64,000 nt of DNA, from NCBI GenBank assembly GCA_963970005.1, contig CAXAMN010021396.1, positions 515,833 to 579,832 of the forward strand. The letters are read 5' to 3'. This document shows positions 1 through 12,316 of this stretch, in pieces. The translations under genes were made by a program, and so were the position numbers. Source of the DNA: Durusdinium trenchii. Taxonomy: Eukaryota > Sar > Dinophyceae > Suessiales > Symbiodiniaceae. Position 1 is the stretch's first letter. Each line of letters begins with the position of its first letter. The notes beneath the pieces are model-generated. The model had not been told where the DNA came from, ran no database searches, and saw nothing but the letters and a program-made list of their open reading frames with translations.

Positions 1-1410
1 ACCAGCACCATATTAAAGCAACACCAAATGACACAGAGTCAATGTCTTCAGGACTCACAGCACTCAAGCAAACACGGTCCACCTCCCCTACCATGTAGTT
101 TCTGTTGAATTGTGGGCTGCTATCCAATCGCAAGTGTAAGGTGTACTCAGCATCGGCATTGAACACATGGTCACGCGCATAAAGCATGCTGCAAAAGTCC
201 ACCGCTAGCCTGAAGTCATAGATGGCAGACTTTTGCGGCAGTCTGAGCTTCTGGATGGAAAGATGGTGCGCAAGTTCAGGGTGAAGTGATATGGCCATTG
301 ACCTTGAATGAATTAACTCTGAACTTGGCTGGATAGACAGAACCTAAGGTTGTTGGGTTGGGTTATGTAATAGTAATTATGTATTCATCCCGGATTCAGC
401 CCCTCTCCCACCATCTCACTAAATAGCCAGGAAACTGCCGCACCACATCCAATAGCAAATGAGTCTCTGGGTGGAGCGCTTTCAAACTGTCTGCAAGTAG
501 AACCGCATCCAGCAAGTACTCAGAGGAATATTGAATTCCACCAATAATCTTTACAGCAGCATCACTATCATTGTTTGTGCTGTCACGGCCACCCACACGC
601 CTTTTGCAGCCATTCGTGACTCGCAACGTTGATCTCAGCTCCTGAATTCCCGACTTCAATCGGTCTGTGTTGTTTTCCTCCGCTGCCTCCAGTAGTGAAT
701 CCAGCAGCTGGTCTATCTTGGATGTTGAACATGCGGCATGCCCTTCTCCAACTTGGTTTGGTGGTTGTCTTTGCTGTACAAGTCCTTGACGTCCATGTGC
801 ATCTTCGCAAACTTGTGAGGCGGTAGCTTGGCTGGCAAGCAAATCAATGGCAACCACAACAAGTACCTGCACCACAACATGCACTCTAAACATCACCCCT
901 AACCACGCCTTTGAGAGCAAAACAAAGGTGATTGGGCATTGGGAAGAAGAAAGCTTAAAGCATGTGTGAATCAATTGAATTCTATTACCAGGTGCATCAT
1001 CCCACACGATGCGATCTTGTTGTTCCTCCACAGCGCTCAACGATTCTCCACCAAAAGCAATTTGTTCATTGGCCTTGAGTGCTTGAGCATTGCATTCATT
1101 AGGCAATGCAAATTCAATAATATAAAATAACAGAAACTCCTGACTCCCTGACAAAGGAAAATTTGAAACTAGTACCCAAAATGGTCTTAGTTGGCCAGGG
1201 CACTACCAACATCCTGAACATGCTAGCGTCTGTAGGAGGAAGCCTTCCCCAGTTTCTTCTGCCCCTAGTTCCCACACATGACGTCACCGGCGGCGATAAA
1301 TCTCCACGGTACAGTATAGCTCGACCCTGCACTCTCAGCAGTTCCACATACTGGTCCTCTTTTGCATTCCTTCGAAGGCACCACTTTGCAGCATCAGTTG
1401 CCATGATGCC
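1..1410 (-). CDS. left-edge multi-exon gene, unknown function (partial)
   Basis: Not recognised as a named family. Reading leftward, an open frame without stops runs from about 309 off the window edge and contains HPELAHHLSIQKLRLP, a run of hydrophobic and charged residues and the segment LRLDSSPQFNRNYMVGEVD; similar segments recur in predicted proteins of symbiodiniaceans as I remember them. It joins in frame to an upstream exon (about 412-717, ending FPGYLVRW) through a GT-AG intron (donor GTGGGA after 412, acceptor TTCAAG before 309). Before that, another coding-like stretch (about 718-817, KMHMDVKDLYSKDNHQTK) is in a different frame, so there is a one-base shift near 716 or an unseen splice. 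A further candidate exon with MATDAAKWCLRRNAKED lies at about 1163-1404. The shift may mean decay or assembly error. Exon edges are inferred. Confidence 0.4.
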
Positions 1411-2005
1411 ATCGCGAATCCAGGGAATTCAAAGTTCTAAAGCAATGTACCGGTGCCAATTGGTATATAATATTAGTCAGTTACTCAATTGGCTTGACCA
1501 ATAGTAAATTGGATTTGGTATTAATATTTGGTAACATGTTTTTTTCTTGTGGCTGTTGTCTTTTTGCAACTCGCGACTCGCAACACAACACATTTGGTTA
1601 TGACGTCCTGGCCACTGTTTGAACTGCCAGCTATAGGTCCTGTCCCATAGGTATATAGTATAGCAAAACACATAGCAAAGCGTCCATAGTTGCATACTAT
1701 AGTGTATAGTATGTTCAAATAGTTTTTCCATGTAGATGGTTTTCATATATATATATATATGGCTGCGGCTGCAGGTGATCTCAATGAGGGATGCCCCGGG
1801 CCCCTGGTATCCCATCTTCTGTGTTTGGAACTTTGGAACCATGATTGAGACAAATATATTGGGCAAAGGGCTTTCTCACACAAAAACATGCTGATAACTG
1901 TTATTTTGTGTTTTTTTAGAAGTCACAAGTGCGCACACTGCCGGACAAAACACCCGTATCCATTTCAAATAGCTCAACGGAAATAGTAAAGCGAACACAT
2001 GAGCG
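1411..2005. other. no gene seen
   Basis: Non-coding-looking DNA with a short (TA)n run at 1747-1760. No supported gene. Confidence 0.4.
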
Positions 2006-2006
2006 G

Positions 2007-2041
<35 letters not shown>

Positions 2042-2056
2042 GATATATATATATAG
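2006..2056. repeat. (CA)n(TA)n compound microsatellite
   Basis: An uninterrupted CA run passes directly into a TA run, broken once by AGA. It produces spurious short frames rich in His/Thr and Ile/Tyr. Confidence 0.9.
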
Positions 2057-2139
2057 TTATCATCCAGAGAGCACAACTTGAGCGCACACAGGTAGGAATT
2101 CACAATGATAGCACCACATATGTAAGCCCATCACAAAAT

Positions 2140-2730
2140 CTGCACTTCGGGTCCAAAGTGCCGCACCTGCCGCGAAGTCTGCGCTTGACAAGGTTCACAA
2201 AGTGCCTCACCGCCAAAAATATGCAAATCTGCAGTTCGAGGTTCACAGTGTGCTGCACCTGTCACAAAGTGTCCACTTCGAGATGGGAAAAATATTGTGC
2301 ACAAAGTCTGCACTTGGCGGTCCACAAGTGCACGAAAGCTGCACATGATTATTCGCATCGCGCAGCCCTGCCGTTTGTTATGCAACACAAGCACTTCCAA
2401 AAACAAACTCGAGATACCAATTTTCCCAACTTCAGACAACAAGCCAAAAGTTCCAGGTTCACTGCGCCTGCCACGCAATTAGACGTCTAAACAGCACAAA
2501 TAAAACACACACTTTCTTAAAATAAAGGCCTAGTCCAAAGCGCAGCACCCGCCACGAAATCTGCACATCATTGTACAGCCGCTCCGCCCTCCCGCACTTG
2601 CCAAGAAGATGTCGACTTCACCAAAACACGAGGATTCCATTGCGCCTGCCACAAAAAGTGACCACCATGTCCGAAAATGTGCACGGCACCACAACGATTC
2701 CCTTGCGCCTAGCAATTCTCTTCGAATTTC
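2140..2730. repeat. degenerate tandem repeat, 'cacaaagtgtgcacttcg' type
   Basis: A loose motif recurs every 40-70 bases: GTTCAC, then AGTGCGCC or AGTGCTGC, then CTGCCACGAAG, then TCTGCACTTCG. Copies are visible around 2140, 2200, 2250, 2300, 2460, 2540, 2640 and 2705, increasingly diverged rightward. No coding signal. Confidence 0.55.
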
Positions 2731-5217
2731 ACCTGTGAACGTCTTTAAAACAATGGCCATGCACGGCGGGCGCCTGTGACATCCTTCATCTCGGGGCGGC
2801 TCACTCTCAATGGATTGCAAAGGTTCATGCGACCTGGCCGGAATGAGACCCAGGTGGACGGCTTCAGATAGGACACCGTTTAGATCACCTGGCTATGGGT
2901 CAGAACCTGGGGACCTTGGTTGACCCAAAATGAAGAGAATGGACTACCGGGCAGGTCGACTCAACTATAGGGGTTTCGGAGCTCCAGGGTTTGACCCACA
3001 CCTACCTACTTCAACTTTAGGGGCTTGGGCGCACAAACACCAAAGATTTCAAGAGACTTTTGGGATGTTTAGTGAGTTTCCGTTTCTGCGTAGCCCTCGG
3101 CATGCAATCTGGACCTCTACACTTCAACTGCCACACCCAAGCCTAACTCCAAACGTTGTGCTCACATAGTCGCACACAAGCGAGTTGGACCAGTCACAAA
3201 ACACTGCTGTAGTGAGCCAATCATGCCAATCCCTCCTCCAACAGTTCTGAATGAAGTCCTCTGAGTGCGATTCCAAAACAAATTCCAGAGTCCCAAGTGG
3301 CAAGTGGTGTACTGTATCTTGGCTGGGGGGTCTTGACATAAGCGTTTCATTTGTCCACCTGAGCTCTCTAGACTCTAGACATTCAGGTTTGCTCCATCTT
3401 TGACAGGAACATGCCAGGCCGTGCGAAACGCAAGCGCCAGGTGCTCCGCGGGCCAACAGGGGGCCATGTGCTCTTCCAAAGCACTCAGATTTTGGGCTAC
3501 ACTGGTACAAGGCCACAGCCATTGCACCATGTTTATTGATGCAAATGATCTTTCTATTTATTACTTTTGAACTCATCATCTCCATCTTCCCATCCGATTA
3601 TCAAGTCTTCTGGAGTGCGAACGGCCTGTACGGTTCTCCCCATCCCCCACCTGAACTGCTTGAGGTGCAAGGTGTGCCACCTCAGGAGTGGCTTCTTCGT
3701 CCGGGAGACTGTTGATCGATGAACGATTGACCCTGCCAAAAGGTAGATGTTTGACCATCCTGGTCGGGCTGGGTATTAATAAACCGTCAACATCACTGTG
3801 TCTTAGATTTCGTCAACGCCTCTTGATTGATCAACACCCGACACTAGCAATAAGCTGGAACATGTGTTGAGCCACAATTGCGAACAAGCTGGTCAAAGTG
3901 AGGACCAAAAAACGTGGTTTTCCGGATAAGCCCTGAGAACAAAGTCCTCTGACCTCTTCTGACCTTCGGAATCTTAGGACTGGACGAGCCGGCGAAAAAC
4001 GACCCATGATCGTATCTTGCATTCAAGCGGCAGCAGCTCATTGGTCGTTGTACCCCGGGGGCCCTCAAATGGGCAAAGGCTGTCAGGTTGAAGAAAGATT
4101 CTCTCGGATTGAGCAAGAATCATTCAGCTGATGTAGAAACATGTTCTTTGCAATATGGCCTCAGCCTTCGATATCCGTTCACATATATAAAAAGATGTAA
4201 ACAAACAAGTTTAAAGAGTGGCTTTCCAATGCTGTGCTCTCTCCATGGGGGTTGGTGCTGTAGAACACACGATCCCGCTGTCCTCAGAAATGGCGTGGAC
4301 AGCTGCAGGCTGCGAGGCCTCCAGCGGCGCTGCAGAACGGCGGCAGGCGACCCCCGGGTGTTCCCTAAATGAACCAAAACAACATGGTTGGTTTGGATTG
4401 ATCAAATTTTCAAGTGAATCAAGTCAGCCATAAGCCCAAAATAATTAGGTTGAAATTGGTTGGTTGGCAACACACAAACGCAAGGCAAACATATGTTGGG
4501 ACGTGTTTCAGTGTTTCAGGGAATTTGGAGACCGGAACTCATGGATCTTTTGTTGATGTGGTATCAAAAGTGTCCTTTGAAAATCATCTGTGAGATGTGG
4601 CACACATCAATGTCCTTTTTGGGAAAAGTAGATGGTCAATTTAGTATACCGTATACCGTATACCCATTGCTTTTACATGCTTTTACACTTGCTGGTGTCC
4701 CCCTACGCCCTAGTGATCAATCAACCAAAAAGATCCAATAAGTAAAGGGCTGGCTTTCTATCCCTCCATGGTCACTGTAAGGCTTGGCGCCAATGGTGTT
4801 CCTATTTTGGGTCGCCCACCTCCTGGGTCGGCCATGAGTCATGGAGGAATGCCGGGCCGTCTGTGCGGTCCTGGAGCTCGACGGAGGGCCGCAAAGGAAG
4901 GCTTGACGGCTGTGAGATCTGCGCGGCGCACGGCACGTGGCAAACCCACGTGTAAACGCACGGCTGCAAATCTGAGGAAGTCCAGCAAAGTGTGAAGGAA
5001 AGTAACACGTCGACCACTTGGTTAAACAATAATACCTCTGCTTCGAAGATATGCTTACTTGATCTTACTTGGGTGTGCCAACGTCCGTCCCTACCTTGGA
5101 AGTGGGCCAGCGCTCGGATGCCCCATAAACTCAACATGGGGCATCCTTTTCACAGCAACTTCCGTGCCTTGGTCGATGCATATGACTTGAAATCTTGTTG
5201 ACTTGTGAAGACTTGAC

Positions 5218-5390
5218 TTGAGTCGGACGCTGCGTCCGAAGGGAGCGGCATCGCTACAAGTCCGGAACGATCGGACGGACCCGAAGGGAGCTTCACATCA
5301 CTCTTTGGTGAGTCGGGAGCTGGGTCGGTCACCTCTCCTCTACGCCGAGGGGAGAGGGGAGAAGGGTACGGCGCGGGGAGGTCACGGGTC
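5218..5390. repeat. GC-rich inverted repeats
   Basis: TCGGACGC is followed after one base by GCGTCCGA (5222-5239), a near-perfect palindrome. About 100 bases on, CCTCTCCTC pairs with GAGGGGAGAGG around TACGCC (5332-5358). The word GATCGGACG links this island to the dispersed CTACTAG/GATCGGACG family seen elsewhere in the window. Confidence 0.5.
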
Positions 5391-5479
5391 CGGCCTGTGA
5401 AGTGCTCTTGCCTGCGGAGGTCACTCGTGAACCGCCGATTTCGGGGAAGCCGTAGAGGTCAAAACCCCAATTCAGATTC

Positions 5480-5556
5480 TGGTTGGTGTGTTCAGCCCAC
5501 TTGAAAAATATGAGACAGAGGATCCAATCACATAGAAACCATCACCTAGAGATTCT
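5480..5556. repeat. dispersed repeat A, copy 1
   Basis: The stretch from GGTTGGTGTGTTCA through CTTGAAAAATATGAG and GAGGATCCAATCA to GAAACCATCACCTAGA recurs, diverged, at 49931-50030. Confidence 0.7.
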
Positions 5557-6439
5557 GTGGTAAGTATTAAAATCTAAAGTTCCTCCCCCCCGCTCAATCT
5601 GGGGCCAAGAAAATTGGTGATGAGCTAAAGAAGCACAACGAGAGACTAGCAGTTGCTATAGCACACTCTTCACCAACCTTTTTTTTGTGTGGCAAACCCC
5701 GGATGTCCTTGGCTGCTGGACAAAGTTCTTGACAGACTTGTGTTCGGATAGATGTTTTCAAGCCACGGTGATACACATTTACTATACGGCAAGTGTTTAT
5801 GACTGTATATCAATGGGTCGCCCGACTATTTTTTCCATAGCATGGCTGATCAGACTGCCATGAAATTCTAACTAAGCTACTAGTACATGCAGTCCCCCTC
5901 CATAGTTACCGATGATCAATCCTCGAAGTCTTCTCTATTTTTCAATAAGCGGAGCATCCAGAAACATGCTCTTCACGCAATATTGTCATTCTCCACGGTA
6001 GGAGTATAGAAACAAATCCAACACTCCACATATGGAATATAGATGAGCCTACATTGACCCCCCAAACCACCGCAAGTGATCGGGCAAGTATGGCATAGTC
6101 GTGAAATGACCAAGCAAAAACACCGTCAATTCGAAGTGACTTCTTCACTTCTCCAGCTCCTCCGGTGGCTTTTTGTTTCGACATCTGAACGTGTATCATG
6201 ATGATGATCTTCCGTTGTTGGAACGACTCAGGATTGCTACCCTTGACACTGTCATGTTTCATGACGAGATCTTGACCGCCTTTCATGAGTGGAGCTCCCT
6301 GAGACGGAAGGAAGGCTGACTGTTTTACAAGCGGCTGAAGTTTCCTCTTTCTTTGTTCATGCCTCCACGTCATGGTTCCTCAAGCAACAGACATGTACTA
6401 CATTAACTGCAGAGTCGGCACAACACTTTTTTGAGAAAG

Positions 6440-7330
6440 AGGCATGGCAGTTTGAGACGATCAGATGCCCAGTGCCGAAGCCGGTCCAATATTATCCCAA
6501 AGTCTACGCCCATCTATTTTCCGGCACACGACGTGCAGGAGATGTTCAGGAGGCGATCGAGAGTCTGGGGGTCGCAGTTTCCATATCATATTTGATATCG
6601 ACTGGGGGAACCTTTTGAAAGAATCTACTTTTCGAATCCTTTCGACTTTTTGCACATGCCATCAGAGAACGCGTGTTGGCTGGTTTTGTGGTCTCGCGCG
6701 CGGTCAGTCGACAATGGTGGTCCAAGACCTCTGCGTACCAGATGCTTTCCTGCTGGAGTACCGCACTTGACCAGACGGGAGATGGCACAAGTCTCTGTTG
6801 GAAATCAGTTGCTCGGAGTTGCTCTTTGCCTCTTCCTACATGCACTGATATGGGGGCCACCGCCATTTTGGAGCACCCCGCGTGCCCTGATGACGAACCC
6901 ACCTTTGCTTCCATTTGGAGACTACCAATCGTTGACTTCCTCTTACGCTTTGAAGCCTGTGTCAAGATACGGGTATGGCAAGGTTCGCCTAAGCCCACGG
7001 ATCTCCTGATCGCTAACGGGGGCCCTCGAGTTGCTGAGGTCTTTGCCCAAGGCCGTACGACACCCATGCCAAAGGGAGGTCAGATTGGACGCATTTGGAC
7101 GCAATGATGCTGGGTCGTGGAAAACTAGTGTGCTCAAACAATACCCCAGAGCGCTCTGTCAGACGATGGCAAAGGTTCTGTTCGATGCACAGCACCACTC
7201 TGAGGTCCTTGAGCCCTTGCCCGATTGGCTTTGTACAGCCATATCCAATCTAGTGGCAAAGTATGACCACGACGCGCGGATGGGCCCAGATTGGGAACAC
7301 CGCGCTACCGACCACTGCAATTCTAACTAG
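6440..7330 (+). pseudogene. decayed C-terminal domain of a dinoflagellate non-LTR retrotransposon polyprotein
   Basis: Four overlapping frames together spell the characteristic tail domain that follows reverse transcriptase in many symbiodiniacean LINE-like elements: HLFSGTRRAGDVQEAIESLG (about 6510-6570), NGGPRPLRTRCFPAG and REMAQVSVGNQLLGV (about 6715-6830), AILEHPACPDDEPTFASIWRLP (about 6860-6930), SPKPTDLLI (about 6987-7010), and DAGSWKTSVLKQYPRALC with a stop at about 7328. The family normally has a GPPC-type methyltransferase-like motif just before the GGPRP block; here that part is scrambled. At least three frameshifts are needed, so it is dead. No reverse transcriptase is visible upstream, so this is a 5'-truncated copy. 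The family assignment rests on remembered motifs, not on a search. Confidence 0.75.
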
Positions 7331-9537
7331 TCATTTATTGGCATGGCTAGCCACAAGCGTACAGCTCTTGGCAAAGGCGTAAAAAAAATCTGAACGTGTA
7401 TTTCAAGAATAAGAAGACCTGTCGGTCCGGGTCAGCTTCGCTAGACCTGTTCGTTCTTTCAGGGTCTGATTATTTTTTTGTGGGTCGGCCTCCCTACTTT
7501 CACATATACGCTTATACCAGAACCCTCCAAGGGGTGTCTAATGGAAGCCTATAGGTAGTGTGGGGTAGTCCAGCCAGGACACCCCGACAGGAGGGTCCAG
7601 GTATATGATTCTCGGTGGCCTGTGACTCTTTGGAGGACCGAGGTCCAAGGGGTGAACTTCTGCCTTCGAGACCCCAGGCCGGCGCCCCAAAGCCTGAGCT
7701 TTTTTCGCCATTAAAAGGAGGCAACTTGCATGGTTCAGTCATCCAGCTGAGTAACTTCACACTCTTCATAAACAAGTTCAAAATGTACACCAAGGGACAA
7801 GGAAACGCCTCAGACCTTAAGTTCTTTGTCTTTGCTTTCCCCTTCAATGAATCCACAGTGTCTCCGCGTTGCGTCGCGGAGCAATTCCAAACACTTGGAT
7901 TGCCCAATTTACCGACCCATTAGGGTGGCTCATTGACCCCTGGTCGTCGATGTCGTTTGTTAAAACGACTCTTGACAATTGATCTATTTCAACTCCCCAT
8001 GTAAAGAGGCTTTACAAAAATGGGTGGGGATGGGTGGGGTGATATAGTGTTATCAATCAAAAGTCCGCATACATCTCCCAGTCCCTGTCCCTCCATCGTC
8101 CCGGTTCCGACATCTGAGTGAGTTCCATGCTCTGACCTGCCTGGCTCCGCATTGGTGGCGAGCAACTGCCCGGTGAGCACCAACTCGATGACATCATCCT
8201 GCCAGCGCGTGCAGGCTGAGAATCGCTCGATCCCAGGGTTTGGGGGATGAGGAGCGTGAGATGTCCTGATGTCCGGTTCTGTGAAGAAGGGCTTTTTGCC
8301 TGAAAGGTGAAGAACAAGGAGGGAAGTGCTCAAAGTGTTCAGTGTAAATGGATTCTGGATGTGTGACATGTCAAGGCTCTGGATATGGACCCCTTAGCAG
8401 CAGAAAATTAACTTGTTCTTGTACAGGGCAGTGATGCGAGATGATGCGAGTGATTCGTCGCTCCTGCCCATGCTGCACATATTTCAAAGGTATTCATCTG
8501 ATCCAGTGATTTGACTAATACACTTGTGGCTGTGGATCCATGTACCATGTAGTTCTCGGACTCCTACACTGCCCGGCAAGAGAGAAAATCACATCCAGCC
8601 ACAGTCGTCGCTGTTAAAGGGTCTCAAGGTCGGCCATGGCCGGCCTCGAGAGAGGCGTTCCCTTTCGGCGTGGCGCACGTTGAACATCCAATTTTCCCCC
8701 TGGTCTATCCAAACTCCGGCTCAAAACATTCCGAATCTTTTCAACATGCAGAAACAAGTCTTCGCAGATCAGCCTGCATACCAATTACATTAGGTCAATT
8801 AGACGTTTGAGCCTTTGAATGGCACCATGACTGGCACCATGATATCTGCACTTCGCCCAGCAAAGAAACCAAGATGCTGTATCACAAAACAGCAAACACA
8901 GCATCCACAAATAGACCCAGACCACTTCACATCCCAAAACACCAAGGAACATGAAAACACTAACTTTCTTGATAATCCCTTTTGTATACACAGTTCTTTC
9001 GTGAGTCGGCAGGCACTGGAGAACGAAACACTGTGTGTCATGAAAACCGTCTCGATACATAGATGTGGGGGTACATAGATGTGCTTTCTGAAATGACCAA
9101 ATCCCAAATGTCAGAAACAGCACTTGTTGAGAAAAAACACATGTTGAAAAAGAAGGTTTGTTTGCAAGTTGCTCCTCAGCTGTGTCTGTGATACATTGCC
9201 ATATTGTAGACTGAACTCTGCATTTCAGCTATTTACATTAAAACAGTAACAGTGGAGGCTGCATTAAATGAGAAGATAGCCAGGCTAGACTGACCGATAG
9301 TATATTTATATATAAATGTCAAATTAAATTGTTCTTTTAAAAAGTTTCCTGACCAGGCAATATGTTTTGACATCAAATGTTGTTTAAATCAATTTCAGCG
9401 CTGAAACACTCTTAGCTTTCTAACCTGGTTCTGGGCCATTTTCATTTGAGGGTTGACCGGCCACTGGATGTGATGATGACAACCGAACAATTTGACTCTG
9501 ACTCTGCGTGCATAGGTTTTGTTTTGATAACAACTGC
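7331..9537. other. intergenic DNA, no gene supported
   Basis: AT-richer DNA with no frame that looks coding on either strand. Confidence 0.4.
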
Positions 9538-9642
9538 ACTGACACTTTGACCTTTGACCTTTGACGAAAAATGCACTTCACTCCTGACACTTGGAACTTT
9601 GACCTTTGACGACAAATTCACTTCACTCCTGATAACTGTTCT
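9538..9642. repeat. local direct duplication, about 60-bp unit
   Basis: CTTTGACCTTTGACGA...CACTTCACTCCTGA occurs twice in a row, at about 9548-9590 and 9599-9640. Each copy also carries a tandem TTTGACC hexamer/heptamer. Confidence 0.75.
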
Positions 9643-10208
9643 ATAATAAAAAACCTCTGATTCTCCGTTCGCTCGCGCTCTATCAACTTCGGGGGCTGTT
9701 TCACAGCACAAGAAGCTCAATGATCTCATCTTACTGGATGTGACCCCAAGGCCGTGAGACAACACGACGTGCAGAATCGAGCAATTACATAATTACTAAT
9801 TGCGCATATGTGCCACACATTCATGGTAAAGGAACTCCACAGTCTACTGAGTCTTCAGGATCACGAAAAATCATCTACCCACATCTCGCCTTTGCTCCCC
9901 TACACCCCTGCCCGTCCGTGTCACTCCACGACCCGCCTTTTCCGCGACCCGGCCAACGTGCGACCTTCTCCGCACCCGAACAACGGATCCTCCAACACAG
10001 CGATCCGCCAAGACAGCGCGGCCAAGCAGCAAATCGCTGGTCCTGGACGGACGCCGGAGACCTTCTTCTCCGTCTCGCCCCATAAGACGAACGGAATCGA
10101 TGTGGGGGAATGAAGATGAATCTGCTGGTGATTACAGATCGATGTTGAGGGCCAAAGAAAAGCCTCAATCACACTAGTATCTTGACCTGCGATTCTGATG
10201 TGGCTCAC

Positions 10209-10380
10209 CACGGGACGTAAATGCGGCCGCTCGCGGCCGAACGGCCCGGCCTCGGCGGACCATCTCCCGGAAGAGCATGCAGGCGTACATCTCCGTGAGC
10301 ACCTCACCCATTGCGCCCGACCCAACGGCGGACAATGCGGGGTTAAACAAGGGCGAGGAGGGACCCGAAGTGGTGGATGG
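10209..10380 (-). CDS. candidate internal exon, unknown protein
   Basis: Reading leftward, an open stretch encodes FNPALSAVGSGAMGEVL, then TEMYACMLFREMVRRGRAV, then AAAFTSR, and ends exactly at a GTGAGC donor (10208-10203). The central part is a strong amphipathic helix. The adjoining island 9880-10090 is also GC-rich and may hold the next exon, but its frame is ambiguous. Function unknown. The opposite strand is also open, so strand is likely but not certain. Confidence 0.35.
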
Positions 10381-11453
10381 TAGGACTCTTACTATTTGGG
10401 CGAATCATCGAAACTGCTTATATTTGTATATGCCTTTGAAACATACATATATATATATTACATACAGAATTTAATATATTGCAGTATGCATATATCCTGT
10501 TCTATATTGGTGTGAGCATTCTTAACTTGTTTGTGGTACTTCTTTAAACTAACCCTCTGGTACTTCTCCAGGTGTATGTGTCTCCAGAAGGAGCGGAGAA
10601 GAAAGGAAGAAAAGGATAGCATTACACATCATTACACACTCTTCACATCAACGGAAGCCTTGCCATCAAAGTCTCCACTTCAATGTGTTTGCGCACATCC
10701 CCAATATTGCACATACACAAGCTTGCGACAAAGGGTTCCAGTGTAGTCTAGAACTTGTCTGGTTTTGTACTGTCCCTTTCGTGCCTACTTGAGAGTGGCA
10801 AATGATGCTGGAGAGTCTTTTCACAAGTTCATGGATTCAGTACTTTCATTTGCACAACAAGGATGATGTCCAACCCAGGTTGACCTCTCTGCAAAGGTTT
10901 TTTTGTACCCGGTCTGTGGCGGTTAGTCTGGTGGCTGGGTAGAGCCAGAAGTCACATATTCCAGAAGCATCGATGTGGATCGTGGATCATCCATACTCAT
11001 GTCACTCACGTCTAAAGAACTGTGCCTCCATAAGCAGGCTGCTGGGAGTGATCAGTATGAATCGTTTTGGATGATATGCTTGATCAAGTGATCATGCACC
11101 TTTTTGACATGTGCTGTCTATGATTCATCATCCAGGCTGGTTGGGGGGGGGGGGACCACGATCTCCCCAGGCTGGTATTACATTTTAGACTTCTCCAGCC
11201 TGTGACCCAAATGTGAAACACAAAATAAGCTTATGTTTGGGATCCCCTGGGATTGTACACCAACCCTGTATATATATATATATACACCAACCCGTCTCCC
11301 GAGTTCGGGGTGTCTAGAGGCAAGGGGCCTTTTTTTTAACCAACTAGATGGGCTCTGAGTCCCTCTTACCAGTAGCAGTGGATGATGGTTAGTATAGGCC
11401 TTTCTCTAAAATAGTGATAAGTGATAATAATTGTTACTCACTGACTGTTACAG
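10381..11453. other. no gene seen
   Basis: AT-rich, with a short G run at about 11146 and a TA run at 11270-11283. Nothing supported. Confidence 0.35.
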
Positions 11454-11546
11454 GTTTACTGGGACAGAACCAACACCTAGACCATGCAAAGCCCAAAGAG
11501 TGGATGGCCGACGAAGCGGGCTTCGGCCTCGCTGTCTACAGCGGAG
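11454..11546 (+). CDS. candidate exon, unknown protein
   Basis: A pyrimidine-rich tract ends in TTACAG, followed by an open 93-base segment encoding LGQNQHLDHAKPKEW and MADEAGFGLAVYSG, then a GTTCGT donor at 11547. It joins in phase to the exon at 11698, giving GDFQAET. Exon length and phase both fit. Function not recognised. Confidence 0.45.
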
Positions 11547-11697
11547 GTTCGTCTGAATTCCTTTAGACTTTAACGGAAACACGTGGATGCTAGAACCTCT
11601 TCATGGGGAAGTCTGATTGTATATAAATCAAGAGCCTACACGAACTGCACGTATGTACGTAATATGCACGTACTGTAACATGCTTTTAAATCCACAG

Positions 11698-11894
11698 ATT
11701 TTCAGGCTGAAACCACACCAGTGCTGCCTCCCGTGCGTTTCCGGAGGAGAAACACCCACCTTCGCCAGGTGCTTCGTCAGCATGGCGGTGATCTGTACGG
11801 AGCCCACGCCCGCGCTGCCGATCACCGCGCTCCTGTCCAAGCCTCGGCGGTTTATCGGTCGCGAGCGGTGGAGACTGCGGTGGAACCAATGGAC
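11698..11894 (+). CDS. candidate exon, unknown arginine-rich protein segment
   Basis: The segment starts after a CACAG acceptor, is open for 65 codons and ends at a canonical GTAGGT donor (11895). It encodes PVLPPVRFRRRNTHLRQVL, then a His/Ala/Arg-rich stretch, then AVETAVEPMD. It is GC-rich compared with its flanks, as expected of an exon here. No family recognised. Confidence 0.4.
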
Positions 11895-12262
11895 GTAGGT
11901 CAAATAGGCGAGGAGAATAACCAATTCCATTGACAAAAAGAGGATTAGAACATATAATCTAAATATCTTAGAACATGGGGATTGTTGATTGTTGTTTGTT
12001 CTTGGCGTTCTTTGGCTGAAAAACGGCATGCCAGATCAGTTCTTGGTGCGGCCGAACAAAGAACAAGGTCTTGACACACATGAAACATGCATTCCATCAG
12101 GTCATTCCCTGGTGGAACAATGATGGTCATCCGATGTCGTCCGGGTCTTCATCCGATGTCGTCCGGGTAGGCTCGCCCTGTAGGCTCGATCAGCTGTCGA
12201 GCTGTCGACCAGACCGACCAGTAGTGCCACTGGGGCTGTGCCAATTTCCCGCGGTGTGACAG

Positions 12263-12316
12263 TGGACCTACACTCCGGAAACTACCTGATGTATGGGAAA
12301 GCAGTCTTCCCAAATG
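12263..12316 (+). CDS. candidate short exon, possibly D-threonine-aldolase/DSD1-like
   Basis: Between a GTGACAG acceptor and a GTCGTG donor, 54 bases encode VDLHSGNYLMYGKAVFPN. The pattern E/D-(L/M)-x-x-G-x-Y-x-x-x-(D/G) resembles the segment just before the metal site in D-threonine aldolase and D-serine dehydratase-like PLP enzymes. This is a weak match from one motif. It may belong to the same plus-strand gene as the two preceding exons, but the phases do not join directly, so a connecting exon would be needed. Confidence 0.25.

Larger units (their letters stand above)
2731..6439. other. intergenic DNA, no gene supported
   Basis: Only short frames typical of random sequence. It contains GC-rich inverted repeats at 5218-5390 and one copy of a dispersed repeat at 5480-5556, listed separately. 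Confidence 0.4.
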
